The position numbers were made by a program, and so were the translations under genes. A model generated the notes under the pieces. That model was not told the origin of the DNA. It worked only from the letters and a program-made list of their open reading frames with translations, and did not search any database. This document shows, in pieces, positions 40,369-49,957 of a stretch of DNA of 64,000 bases (position 1 is its first letter; each line of letters starts with the position of its first letter). Source of the stretch: Caldilineales bacterium (GTDB taxonomy: Bacteria > Chloroflexota > Anaerolineae > J102); NCBI GenBank assembly GCA_019695115.1, contig JAIBAP010000004.1, positions 62,001-126,000 of the forward strand, written 5' to 3'.

Positions 40369-43300
40369 TCAGCGGCTGCGCAGGATCATCGGCGCGAATA
40401 GCTTCTTGAAGCCGCCTTCGGGCTGGTTGAAGATGGGGCCGAAGAACTGGCCGTTGGGCTGGCTCTGCAGCTTGTACCAGTAGGTGTGGCCGGCCCCGGC
40501 TTCGGCATCCAACCACCCGTAGCTGGCGCCCGATTCACCCCGGCTGGGGATCAGGGCGGAGACGGACTGGTACGAACCCTCGCTCTCAGAGGCCCGCCAG
40601 ACCACGAAACCGGTGATGTCTTCTTCGCTGAAGGTCGTCCAGCGCACCATCACGCCATCGTTGCTGTTCATGGCGGTGAAGCTGGAGAGGGCGACGCCGG
40701 TGGGGGCGATGTAGCCGAAGTCGGCCAGGGTGTAGTTCTGTCCGCCCACCACCGTCACCACATGCGGTGAGGGGGTGGTGCGCACCAGGCCGGGCTGGCT
40801 GGACGGGACCGAAACCTGGTAGGTGCCGGGCGGCAGGTTCGAGAACAGGTAGGCGCCGTTGACCGTAACCGTGTTCCACGTCTGGCCGCTGCCCAGGTTG
40901 AGGAGTGAAACGGGCACACCGTTGATGCCGGTCGTCTCGCCGCCATCCTGGACGCCGTTGCCGTTGCTATCGAAGTAGACGAAGTCACCGATCGAGGCCG
41001 GGGCGACGATGGCGAGGGCGTAATCCTCCACCTCGCCGTCGTTGGCCAGCCCGGTGAAGCTGAGATTGCCGGTGCTGCTGAAGCGGAAGCGGGCGAAGGT
41101 TTGGGGGGTGAGGGTGGCGTTGGCAGGGACGGGAACGGAGAGGACGTTGACGCCCGCGTTCAGCGGCTGATTGGTGAAGATATGGTCGCCGGCCTGGCTC
41201 CAGGAGCCGTCATCGGCGAAGTCGATCCAGGCATCGAGCCGGCCCGAAGCCGAGGCCGTGACCGTAACCGTGGTGCTGGAGCCGGGGAAGAACGGCCCGA
41301 AGCTGACGCCGTCTTCGTCGTCGCTCACGGCCAGGTCGTCGCCAGTGGCGGCGGCGTCGGGCTGGCCGTCTGGCTCGCTGTCCACGCTGGCGCCCAGGTA
41401 GAAGCCCGGCACGATGACATGGCGGGCGCCGTTCTGGTCGAGTTTGGTGGGATAGGTGGGCTGCGGCGCATCGCCGAAGTCCGCCTCGACGCAGATGAAG
41501 TTGACGGTGTCGCCTTGATCCGGTACGTTGTTGCTGTTCACATCCGCTGCGCCTTCGACCAGGGCGGTGTTGTAGCCGCTCAGGCTGGTTCCCACCACGT
41601 CGAAGGGGATGTTGACGGTGAAGGCATCGTTCGGGTCAAGGTACTGGGCGTTGATCACCGTCAGGTTGTTCCAGTCGATGATGCCGTTGAGGTTATCGAA
41701 CGAGCTTTCTTCCGGCGAGGCAGCCTTGGTCGAGTACTGCAGACAGGCGTTGTCGAACAGATCGATCAGCGGCAGCAGCGAGATGGTGCTTTCGCCGGTG
41801 TTGGTGATCTTGATGCTGAAGGTGACTTGCTCGCCGACATAGAAGACGGTGCGGTTGCTGGGCGTCTGCTGGCTCTTGTCCACCGCCAGATCGACCTGGT
41901 AGAGACCGGCGTCCCAGGTGGTCACGTTGGCGCCGGAGGCCAGGGTGAAGTTGGCTGTGCGGCCGGTGACGATGTTGGGGTCGCTGTCGCGCTCGTCGGG
42001 GTTGGGGTTGCCGTCATCCACGTCCGGCGGGCTGAGCACATAGCCCACGGGCGGGATGAAGTCGATGAAGTAGTCGCCGGCCGGGGCCGTGAAGCTGTAG
42101 TAGCCGCTGGCGTTGGTGGTGGTCGTCAGGAAAGGCACCACTCCGCCCACCTGCCATAGCTCGACCGTCACACCCTGCACGCCCAGCTCGCCCCCATCCT
42201 GGATGCCATCGGCGTCGAGGTCGCGCCAGACGAAGTCGCCGACCACGCTATCCTGGGCTGCGTCCTCGAAGTCACGGTCGACGGCGTTCTCGCCCAGGCC
42301 GAGGACGAAGGAACTGCTGCTCATCTGGCTGATGTTGTCGGGGTTGCCGCCGTCGGCGTCGGCCAGGCTGGCGTAGCCGGTGGGGTTGGTCTCGACGATC
42401 TGGTAGAGGCCGGGCTGCAGGTTGGTGAAGCTGTAGTTGCCGAAGCCGTTGGTGGCGGTATTCGTCACCACATCATCGGCGGTGTTGAGGATGCCATCGG
42501 GACCGGCCCAGCGCAGGCTGACGGCCACCAGCACCAGGGGGCTGTCGCCGGGGTCGTCGCAGAAGCCATCACCGGTGCCATCGCAGACCGTACCGCTGAT
42601 GCTGCCGGGCTGCTGGTTGTAGCCGAAGTCCAGGCCGCTGGTGTTGCCGGTGACGGTGATGGGGGTGGAAGGCGTCTCGGTGGCGGCGTAGTCGGTGCGG
42701 GGCAGGTCGGTCTCGTCGGCGTCCAGCACGGTGCAGGTGTCGCCATTGGGCACGCCGGCCACACTCCAGGCGCCGGTGGCATCGGTCTGCGCCGTCACTG
42801 TGCCCAGGATGGTGCAGACGACGGTCACAGTCACGTTGCTAAAGCCGGTCTCGCTTTCGTCGTTGCCGCTGTTGTTGGCGTCGTCGTAGACGCGACCGCT
42901 GAGCGTGAAGAGCGAAGCGCCGCCCAGCGTGTATTTGAAGCCAAAGTCGACGAGCAGGTTGGTGTTGCCGCCGCTGATGTCGGCCTGGCCCACCCGATCC
43001 AGCCCACCGACGTTGTCGTAGGTCTGGGTGTAGCCGACCAGGCTGGCGGGATCGACCTGGACGATGTAGTTGCCGTCGGCCAGGCCGGTGAACTGATAGA
43101 GGCCGCTGACGTCGGTGGTCATCGCCGCCAGGAAGGTGTCGCCGCCGTCGAAGGTGTTGCTGTTGTTGTTGTCGCGGTAGAGGTTGACGGTGACGCCGGA
43201 CAGACCCGGTTCGCCGCCATCCTGCACGCCGTCGGCGTCGGGGTCGCTCCACACCCGGTCGCCGATGACGCCGCTGTTGTCGCGGCCAAAGTCGAGGCCG

Positions 43301-46300
43301 ATCCGCTCCTGGCCGGCGATCTGGGTGACGGTGAAGGAGACCGGCGTGGTGGCCTGGGTCAGGCTGGCAGGGATGTCGGGGTCGCCGGTGTTGTAGGTGA
43401 CGGTGTAGGTTCCGGGCGGGACGATAAAGCCCCACTCGCCATCGCCGTCGGTCGTGGTCGAGACCGGGTTGCCCGGCCCGGCGCCCAGGTCCACCCCGGC
43501 CGGCGGGGTGATGGTGACGGTGACGTTGGGCAACACCGTTTCGCCGGCGTCGAGGATGCCATTGCCGTTGACATCATAGAAGACGTGCCCCTCCATCTCG
43601 CTGGCTTCGATGAAGCCGAAGTCGGCCTGGGTGTAGTCCTGGCTGGCGGCCAGGCTGACGGCGTGGGTCGAACCGGTGGTGGCCACCATGACGCCGATCT
43701 GCCCGGCGTTGGGGCTGCTGGGCGGGGCCGGCACCTGCTGCTCTTCGGCCTTGACCACATAGTTGCCGGGGGGCAGGTTGTCGAAGAGGTAGGAACCGAC
43801 GCCATCGGAGAGGGCCACGGCCACGATCGGTTCGCCGGGGTCGACGTCGCCGTTGGCATTGGTGTCGTAGTAGAGGCTAAGGACGCCGCCGACCGCCACA
43901 TAGGGTTCGCCGGCATCGCCGCCGCCGGGTGTGCCGGCCGGGCCGATCTCGTCGCCGTCGTTGTCATACCACAGCCGGTCGCCGATGGAGCCACCCCAGT
44001 TGTAGCCGAAGTCGGCGGTATCGACCACCTGGCCGGCGGTGGTGATGGTGACATCGCGCGGGTTGGTGGTGCCAAAGGTGGGATCCATGGCAGCGCCAAT
44101 GGTGGTAACGACGCCATAGGGCGTGGTGGTGCTGCTGGTGGTCAGGACCTGCACCAGATAGTCATCGGGGTGCAGGCCGGTGAACTGATAGAGGCCGTTG
44201 GCGTCGGTGGTCGTCGTCTGCAGCAGGGTGTCGCCGCCGTCGATGACGCCATCGTTGTTCTGGTCGATGTAGAGCCGGACGGTGATGTTGGGCAGGCCGC
44301 TTTCGTCCGCATCTTTGACGCCATCCTCGTCCTTGTCCAGCCAGACGGTGTCGCCGATGCTGGCCGTGCCGGGTGGGCGCAGGCCGAAGTCGGTGTTGCT
44401 CTCACCGGCGGTGGTGGCCGTGCGCGGCTGCGTGGGGCTGAAGGTGGCGGTGTAGCCGGCCGGGATGGTGCCGGGCGTCAGGGCCACGTTGTAGGTGCCG
44501 CCGTTGGTCAGCCCGTAGATGCGGTAGGCTCCGTTGGCATCGGTTGTGTCGCACTTGGCCGCGCCGCCGCCCGTGGGGGTGGCGCAGACCTCGACGCCAG
44601 CCAGACCCGGCTCACCGGCATCCTGGATGCCATCGCCGTCCAGGTCGGACCAGACGCGGTCGCCGAGGCTGGCGGTGAGGGCGGTGGTGGCGGGGGCGCT
44701 GCTCACGGTCAGGGCCGAGGTGTCCAACGTGGCCTGATTCTCCACCACATCGACGCCGGCGGGGTTGTTGACCGTGGCCTGGAAGGTGAGCTGCGGCGAG
44801 ACGACCACGCTGTTGGAGGTAGCCGAAGACCAGGTCTGCGTGCCATTGCTGGCGCTGGCGGCAAACGTCACTTCGCCCGGCGTCGTCCCAATCGAGGCCG
44901 TGCAGGTCCAGGTGAAGGTGGCCGAGCCGCCATTGGGGACGTTCTGGACGCCGGGCGAAGCGCCGCCGCACGAGGCATTGGCGCCGCTGACGCCGGTGAC
45001 GGCCAGGGTGCTGGGCGAGACATTGTTGATAGCGGCGCCGGAATCGTTGGTCAGGGTCATGCGCACGGTGATCGTGTCGCTGCCCTGCACCAGGCTGGGG
45101 CCGGCGCTGATGCTGCTGCCGCCGACGGGATTGCCGGGCGGGATTGCCCAGTTGATCGTCAGGGAGGGACGCCGGCTGGTCGTGCCATCCTCGCTGGAGG
45201 CATAGGCGGCGTCAGCGGTGCTCGTCCCGCTGGAGAGGAGGACGACGCCATTGTTGGTATAGGTGCCGTTGTACCACTGCTGCACGAGTGTGGTCAGGTT
45301 GAGCGACTTGTTGCCGGTGGTGCTGGGGGTGAAGGTCCCCTGGCTAGCGGCGTCGTAGTCGCTGGCGCTAAAGGCGCCGCTGGCCCAGGTGCCGGCCGTG
45401 CCGGTGCCGTTGGGGTCGTTCCACTGCACGCCGTTGGTGGCGCTGGTGCCTTCGACCCAGGCCGTGAGCAGCCGATGCACGTTCTGCACCTGGTTGGTCT
45501 TGGCCGTGCGCACGTTCAACGTCATCGTGGCCGAGCTGATGCTGGCCCCGGCGGGGATGCCGCTGAGGTTGAACTTGACCAGGGCATGCTTACGCTTGGT
45601 GGCTTCGGGCCGCACCTTCATCGTATTGTCGGTGCCATAGTTGTCGTTGCCGCCGGAATCCTCCTGGATGTAGGAGTCGGGGACTTCGCCGGCGCCGGCC
45701 TCGCGGATGATTGTCTGGCCGCTGCAGCCGTTGGGCGTGTAGGTGATGATGATCTGCGGGCGGAAGGTCGTGGTGCCATTGGTGCGCGTGCCCCAACTGA
45801 CCGTGTTGGTGGCGCTGCCGACCGGGACCATGGCCAGGCCGCGGTTCGTGCCGCCGCTCAGCCAGCCGCTCACGGTCGAGGTCAGGTCGGCGGTGAGGGT
45901 GGTATTGTTGCTGGTCGGGTTGAAGGTGCCCAGATTGCTGGCGCTGTAGTCGCTGCTGCCAAAGTTGCCGCCAGCGCTGAGCCAGTCGTCGGTGCAATTG
46001 GGGCCTTGCCAGGCGGCGCCAACCGAACAAGTATTATTTGTGAATGTACCTTCGGTGAAGCTGGTGAGCAGACTGTGGATCTCGATCTGGCGGTTGGCGC
46101 CGGCGCCAGCGGTGGGGGTCAGGTTCAGCGAGGCGCTGTTGTAGAGGGCGCCGGCCGGCAGCGTCGTCGTGCCAATAGCGAAACGCAGCAGGCCCACCTT
46201 CAGTGCGCCGCTGGCAGACGAGGTATCGATGGTCGTGTCGCCGCCATTGTTCTTACCCACGTCAGCCTGGTTGATCCAGGTATCGGCGCTGGCGTCGATC

Positions 46301-49300
46301 GTCGTCGTGGTCTGGCAGGCGGCCGGTGGGGTGCCGCCGGTGTAGCCGGGTGTGCCGGGGTCGTTATGGCCCAGGTCCCAGGTCACAGTGTCGATGATGC
46401 CATCAGCGGGGTCGTCGGTGTCCAGGGCTTCGCCGCCGGCGTTGGGGCTGATGCCGCTGGCAAGGAAGGTGGTCCCGGCCGGCACGGTGTCGTTGACGAC
46501 GATGCTCGAGAGCAGGTCATCGCCGGGGTAGCGCGGGATGATGGTGTAGGTCAGCGTCTGGCCAGGGGTGGCAGTGGCCAGGTTGACCGATTTGGTGATG
46601 GCCTGGATGAAGGGGAAGTCGGCGGTGGTGATGTTCTGGCCCGAGGTCAGGCTGAGGGCGAGCAACTCGATGGGCGGGAAGTAGCCGCCGGGGAGGTCGG
46701 GGTCGGTGCGATCCACCACCACCAGGTAGCCATCGGGGCCGAGGTCGGCGAAGAGATAGTTGCCGGCCGGGTCGGTCACGGCGGTGTCGATCAGTTCGCC
46801 GGGGTCAGCGACGCCGTCGTCATCGAGGTCGCGGTAGAGCCAGACGGTGATGTTGGGGATGGGGGTTTCGCCCACATCGCAGAGGCCATTGCCGTTGCCA
46901 TCGATGCAGACCGTATCGCCGATGGAGCCAGGCGTCTGGCCGAAGTAGCCGAAATCGGCGTCGGTGACGGCGTTGCTCTGGGCGGTGAAGTCGGCGGGGC
47001 TGACCGAGTTCGGGTTGGCCGTGGTGGCCACATAGGGGTTGACAAAGTAGGTATCGACGACGCTGCCGGCCCCATCCACCGGGTCGACGATGTAGGAACG
47101 CGTCGGGTCGAGGTTGGTGAAGCTGTAGTTGCCGCCGCCGGCGGTGGTGGTCGTGGCAATCAGTACGTCCTGGCCGGCGTCGATGACGCCATTGCCATTG
47201 GTGTCTTCGTAAAGGTTGACGGTGACGCCATTAATGCCCACGTCGCTGCCATCGAAGACGCCGTCGCTGGCTACGTCCTCGAAGACCTTGTCGCCGATGC
47301 TGCCGGCGCCGCCGGGGCGATAGCCGAAGTCGACGTTCAGCCGCTGTTCGTCGGTGGCGAGGGTGACGGTGGTGGGGTCGTTGCCGGTGGTAAGGGTATA
47401 GGCCGCCGGCACGCCGCCGGAACCGGGCGCGGGCGCATCCACACAGTAGTTGCCCGCAGTCAGCCCGGAGAAGAAGTAGTTGCCGTTGGCGTCGGTGACT
47501 TTAGTCTGGATGGGGCCGCCGGAAGGCGGGCAGGAGCCGGCGTAGAGGTTGACGGTGACGCCGGCGATGCCTTCTTCGCCAGAATCCTGAGCGCCGTTGT
47601 TGTTCCAGTCACGGAAGACGGTGTCGCCGATGCCGCCGCCGCCCACCTGCACACAGCCCAACGAGCCGGTGGTGAGGGGCACGCCGGACTGAGTGAGGGT
47701 GTAGTAGTTACAGTACGAGCCAGGGCTGGCGTTGGCCGCCACCTGGGCGGTGAAGACCAACACCAGACTCTGCCCGGCGTTGATGGCCGAAGGGATGCTG
47801 AAGAAGGGTTGGTTGGTGCTATAGGGCAAGCTGGTATTGACGGTCGTGGTGGCGGTGACGTTGGCGCCATTGACGGTGACGCTGTCTTTGCTGACGAAGG
47901 TGAAACCGGCCGGCAGATATTCCTGGATGGTGACGGGGCTGCCGCTGGGGCCGGTGCCCAGGTTCTGCACGAGAACGGTGTATTGCACCGTGCCGCCCGG
48001 CGCCACGCTGGTGGGCGAAACGCTCTTGCTGGGGTTCAGCAGCGCCAGGCCGCCGGAGTAGACGGTTTCGGTCGAGGTCTGTGGCGGCAATTGGCTGGAG
48101 GTGACGGTGACGGTGTTATCGAGCAGGCCGCTGCCGGTGGCCTTGACCGTGACCAGGGATTCGAATTTCTGGCCGGGCTGCAGCGTGCCCACGTTCCACA
48201 CCAGCGGGTTGGGGCCGCTGTTCTGGGCAGGGACGGCGCTGAGGAAGGTCACACCGCTGGGCAGCGCGTCGCTGACGACGACGTTGGTCAGGGTCAAAGT
48301 GCCCAGGTTGTAGAACTTGATTTTGTATTGGAAGGTGTCGCCGCTCTTGACGGCGGCGCGGTCGCTGGGTTTGCCGATGCCCAGACAGCCGTTCCAACTC
48401 ACGACCGAAGGCTCGTAGTAGCGCCAGAGGTGGTCTTTGCCGTTATCCGAGCCGCCGGCGTCGCCGCCGAAGGTGTCGCCGCGGAAGACCGGGCAACCGC
48501 TGGCGTCCAAGATGGCTGCGGTGTTGTTGACCTTGATCTTGACCCAGGCGTATTCGGGCCGCGAATCGGTCAGCTGGCCCACAGCCCAACGGATGGCCTT
48601 GGGGCTGGTGTTGTCGGTCTGCGAGGTGGTGGCGGGCAGGGGCAGGGCCGCGCCCACGGTGCTGCCATCCACGCTGGCAAAGCCCAGCGTGGTGCTGACG
48701 GTGCCGGGCTGGTCTTTGGAGATGCGGCTGCCGGGATACTGGATGCGGTTCCAGGGGCCGACCTCGTCGTTGCCCATGGCGCTGCGCATGTCGGCGGCCG
48801 TTTTGGCGCTGGCCTGCCATTCGTCCCAGTCGAAGTTCCAGGCGTAGCCGCTCTGCGGGCCGCCCGTGGCGGCGGCAAAACCCCAGGGGCTGTTGCCGCG
48901 GCCATCGCCGTAGTCGACGATGGGCACGCTGCCGGCGGCGCCGTAGGTGGTAGCTTTGGCGCCCCAGGCAAAAGCCTGTTCGGCGTCCCACTTGTTGCAG
49001 GGGACATAGACATCGCCGCTGTTGTTGGTGATGCTCTTGGCGCCGCCCAGGGTGAAGGTCCCCACCACGCCGCAGCGGTTCACTTCCGATGGATTAGCGG
49101 CGTTGCTGAAGCTCTGCCAGGAGCCCCAGGCCGTGTCCGGGTCGGTGGAGTAGAAGATGCCGGTGTCGCCGTAGACGCCGGCCAGGGTGCCGCGGTGCAG
49201 GCCGCTGGCCGATACCACCGGGTTCTCGGTCACGCCCAGGACGTTGGGGCCGACGGCGGACAGGCCGATGAGCTGGCTGGTCAACTTGGCGCCGATGGGG

Positions 49301-49749
49301 CCGTCGCCGATGGCGATGGGCGACTGGCCCTTCATGGGCACGGTGACATAGCCGCCGCTGCCGTTGGGCAAGAGATAGCCCACATCGACCACCGTGACGC
49401 CGTTGGGAACATAGAAATCGACATGCCCGCCGACGCCGGTGGTGGTGCCATCGCGCGGCACGACCTTGATGATCAAGCCGAGCTCATCGTTGACCTGAAG
49501 CAAGGGCGTGCCCGGAACCCAACCGCCGCTGATGCGGTTGTCGAGCAGGGTCTGCGTGGCCGGGTCCAGGAACATGTAGACGAATTTGGTCTGCAGGTTG
49601 TGGGCGCTGGCAGTCTGTGGTCCCAGGTCGGGCAGGCGGCCGGGGAGGTCGATGCCGAAGGGGAACAGGCTGAGCAGCAGGGCCAGGACGGTGGCCAGGC
49701 TCAGGATGGCGTTGAAACGTCGAGTGCGAAGGGAAAGGCGGTGGTACAT
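40369..49749 (-). CDS. Giant exported SdrD_B/DUF11/DNRLRE/GEVED surface protein
   Basis: A 3126-residue protein with an N-terminal signal or anchor (about 15-50). An unrecognised N-terminal region (50-480) is followed by two DUF11-type modules (about 490-720). Twelve SdrD_B-like modules then occur, each with a DxDxDG-type Ca loop such as GDRVWSDLDGDGIQDAGEPG. They are interrupted by another DUF11 (about 1080-1150), two DNRLRE-type domains (about 1175-1490) and, near 2550-2840, a DUF11 and a GEVED domain (NDGEVEDYALAI). It ends with an FnIII-like segment and FKKLFAPMILRSR. GGAGG precedes the ATG. It is probably a long Ca-stabilised cell-surface fibre or adhesin. It has no LPxTG sortase motif. 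Confidence 0.85.
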   Translation of the reverse strand: MYHRLSLRTRRFNAILSLATVLALLLSLFPFGIDLPGRLPDLGPQTASAHNLQTKFVYMFLDPATQTLLDNRISGGWVPGTPLLQVNDELGLIIKVVPRDGTTTGVGGHVDFYVPNGVTVVDVGYLLPNGSGGYVTVPMKGQSPIAIGDGPIGAKLTSQLIGLSAVGPNVLGVTENPVVSASGLHRGTLAGVYGDTGIFYSTDPDTAWGSWQSFSNAANPSEVNRCGVVGTFTLGGAKSITNNSGDVYVPCNKWDAEQAFAWGAKATTYGAAGSVPIVDYGDGRGNSPWGFAAATGGPQSGYAWNFDWDEWQASAKTAADMRSAMGNDEVGPWNRIQYPGSRISKDQPGTVSTTLGFASVDGSTVGAALPLPATTSQTDNTSPKAIRWAVGQLTDSRPEYAWVKIKVNNTAAILDASGCPVFRGDTFGGDAGGSDNGKDHLWRYYEPSVVSWNGCLGIGKPSDRAAVKSGDTFQYKIKFYNLGTLTLTNVVVSDALPSGVTFLSAVPAQNSGPNPLVWNVGTLQPGQKFESLVTVKATGSGLLDNTVTVTSSQLPPQTSTETVYSGGLALLNPSKSVSPTSVAPGGTVQYTVLVQNLGTGPSGSPVTIQEYLPAGFTFVSKDSVTVNGANVTATTTVNTSLPYSTNQPFFSIPSAINAGQSLVLVFTAQVAANASPGSYCNYYTLTQSGVPLTTGSLGCVQVGGGGIGDTVFRDWNNNGAQDSGEEGIAGVTVNLYAGSCPPSGGPIQTKVTDANGNYFFSGLTAGNYCVDAPAPGSGGVPAAYTLTTGNDPTTVTLATDEQRLNVDFGYRPGGAGSIGDKVFEDVASDGVFDGSDVGINGVTVNLYEDTNGNGVIDAGQDVLIATTTTAGGGNYSFTNLDPTRSYIVDPVDGAGSVVDTYFVNPYVATTANPNSVSPADFTAQSNAVTDADFGYFGQTPGSIGDTVCIDGNGNGLCDVGETPIPNITVWLYRDLDDDGVADPGELIDTAVTDPAGNYLFADLGPDGYLVVVDRTDPDLPGGYFPPIELLALSLTSGQNITTADFPFIQAITKSVNLATATPGQTLTYTIIPRYPGDDLLSSIVVNDTVPAGTTFLASGISPNAGGEALDTDDPADGIIDTVTWDLGHNDPGTPGYTGGTPPAACQTTTTIDASADTWINQADVGKNNGGDTTIDTSSASGALKVGLLRFAIGTTTLPAGALYNSASLNLTPTAGAGANRQIEIHSLLTSFTEGTFTNNTCSVGAAWQGPNCTDDWLSAGGNFGSSDYSASNLGTFNPTSNNTTLTADLTSTVSGWLSGGTNRGLAMVPVGSATNTVSWGTRTNGTTTFRPQIIITYTPNGCSGQTIIREAGAGEVPDSYIQEDSGGNDNYGTDNTMKVRPEATKRKHALVKFNLSGIPAGASISSATMTLNVRTAKTNQVQNVHRLLTAWVEGTSATNGVQWNDPNGTGTAGTWASGAFSASDYDAASQGTFTPSTTGNKSLNLTTLVQQWYNGTYTNNGVVLLSSGTSTADAAYASSEDGTTSRRPSLTINWAIPPGNPVGGSSISAGPSLVQGSDTITVRMTLTNDSGAAINNVSPSTLAVTGVSGANASCGGASPGVQNVPNGGSATFTWTCTASIGTTPGEVTFAASASNGTQTWSSATSNSVVVSPQLTFQATVNNPAGVDVVENQATLDTSALTVSSAPATTALTASLGDRVWSDLDGDGIQDAGEPGLAGVEVCATPTGGGAAKCDTTDANGAYRIYGLTNGGTYNVALTPGTIPAGYTATFSPTQPRTATTAGESNTDFGLRPPGTASIGDTVWLDKDEDGVKDADESGLPNITVRLYIDQNNDGVIDGGDTLLQTTTTDANGLYQFTGLHPDDYLVQVLTTSSTTTPYGVVTTIGAAMDPTFGTTNPRDVTITTAGQVVDTADFGYNWGGSIGDRLWYDNDGDEIGPAGTPGGGDAGEPYVAVGGVLSLYYDTNANGDVDPGEPIVAVALSDGVGSYLFDNLPPGNYVVKAEEQQVPAPPSSPNAGQIGVMVATTGSTHAVSLAASQDYTQADFGFIEASEMEGHVFYDVNGNGILDAGETVLPNVTVTITPPAGVDLGAGPGNPVSTTTDGDGEWGFIVPPGTYTVTYNTGDPDIPASLTQATTPVSFTVTQIAGQERIGLDFGRDNSGVIGDRVWSDPDADGVQDGGEPGLSGVTVNLYRDNNNSNTFDGGDTFLAAMTTDVSGLYQFTGLADGNYIVQVDPASLVGYTQTYDNVGGLDRVGQADISGGNTNLLVDFGFKYTLGGASLFTLSGRVYDDANNSGNDESETGFSNVTVTVVCTILGTVTAQTDATGAWSVAGVPNGDTCTVLDADETDLPRTDYAATETPSTPITVTGNTSGLDFGYNQQPGSISGTVCDGTGDGFCDDPGDSPLVLVAVSLRWAGPDGILNTADDVVTNTATNGFGNYSFTNLQPGLYQIVETNPTGYASLADADGGNPDNISQMSSSSFVLGLGENAVDRDFEDAAQDSVVGDFVWRDLDADGIQDGGELGVQGVTVELWQVGGVVPFLTTTTNASGYYSFTAPAGDYFIDFIPPVGYVLSPPDVDDGNPNPDERDSDPNIVTGRTANFTLASGANVTTWDAGLYQVDLAVDKSQQTPSNRTVFYVGEQVTFSIKITNTGESTISLLPLIDLFDNACLQYSTKAASPEESSFDNLNGIIDWNNLTVINAQYLDPNDAFTVNIPFDVVGTSLSGYNTALVEGAADVNSNNVPDQGDTVNFICVEADFGDAPQPTYPTKLDQNGARHVIVPGFYLGASVDSEPDGQPDAAATGDDLAVSDDEDGVSFGPFFPGSSTTVTVTASASGRLDAWIDFADDGSWSQAGDHIFTNQPLNAGVNVLSVPVPANATLTPQTFARFRFSSTGNLSFTGLANDGEVEDYALAIVAPASIGDFVYFDSNGNGVQDGGETTGINGVPVSLLNLGSGQTWNTVTVNGAYLFSNLPPGTYQVSVPSSQPGLVRTTPSPHVVTVVGGQNYTLADFGYIAPTGVALSSFTAMNSNDGVMVRWTTFSEEDITGFVVWRASESEGSYQSVSALIPSRGESGASYGWLDAEAGAGHTYWYKLQSQPNGQFFGPIFNQPEGGFKKLFAPMILRSR

Positions 49750-49926
49750 GGGTCCTCCAGGAGGGCAGGCGCCGGCGCGCCAGAAGAGTGTGCAGACGTC
49801 AGGAGGGACGTGCTGGTGCGTTCAAAGGGTCAAGACGGTGAAGCCTGCCGCAAGTAACGACGAGCGAAGGCCGATCGATCACTGAAACGCCGCTTCCATC
49901 CTAACGGATTTCCTGGCGAAATTTCC

Positions 49927-49942
49927 TTCCAATTCGCTTACA
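49927..49942 (-). promoter_or_regulatory. TGTAAGC-N3-TTGGAA box upstream of the giant gene
   Basis: The complement of 49936-49942 is TGTAAGC, and 3 nt on is TTGGAA (complement of 49927-49932), the same geometry as at 40.25 and 58.93 kb. No well-spaced -10 is visible; TAGGAT lies at 23-bp spacing. Confidence 0.45.
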
Positions 49943-49957
49943 ATCTGGCGCCGCGTC

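Noticed and set aside
43585-49857. A 2090-codon plus-strand open frame opposite the giant SdrD_B gene
   Set aside because: It is a frame shadow produced by GC-rich codons. The translation is Gly/Val/Ala-rich low-complexity text without domains, while the minus strand encodes coherent modules with a signal peptide and ribosome-binding site.
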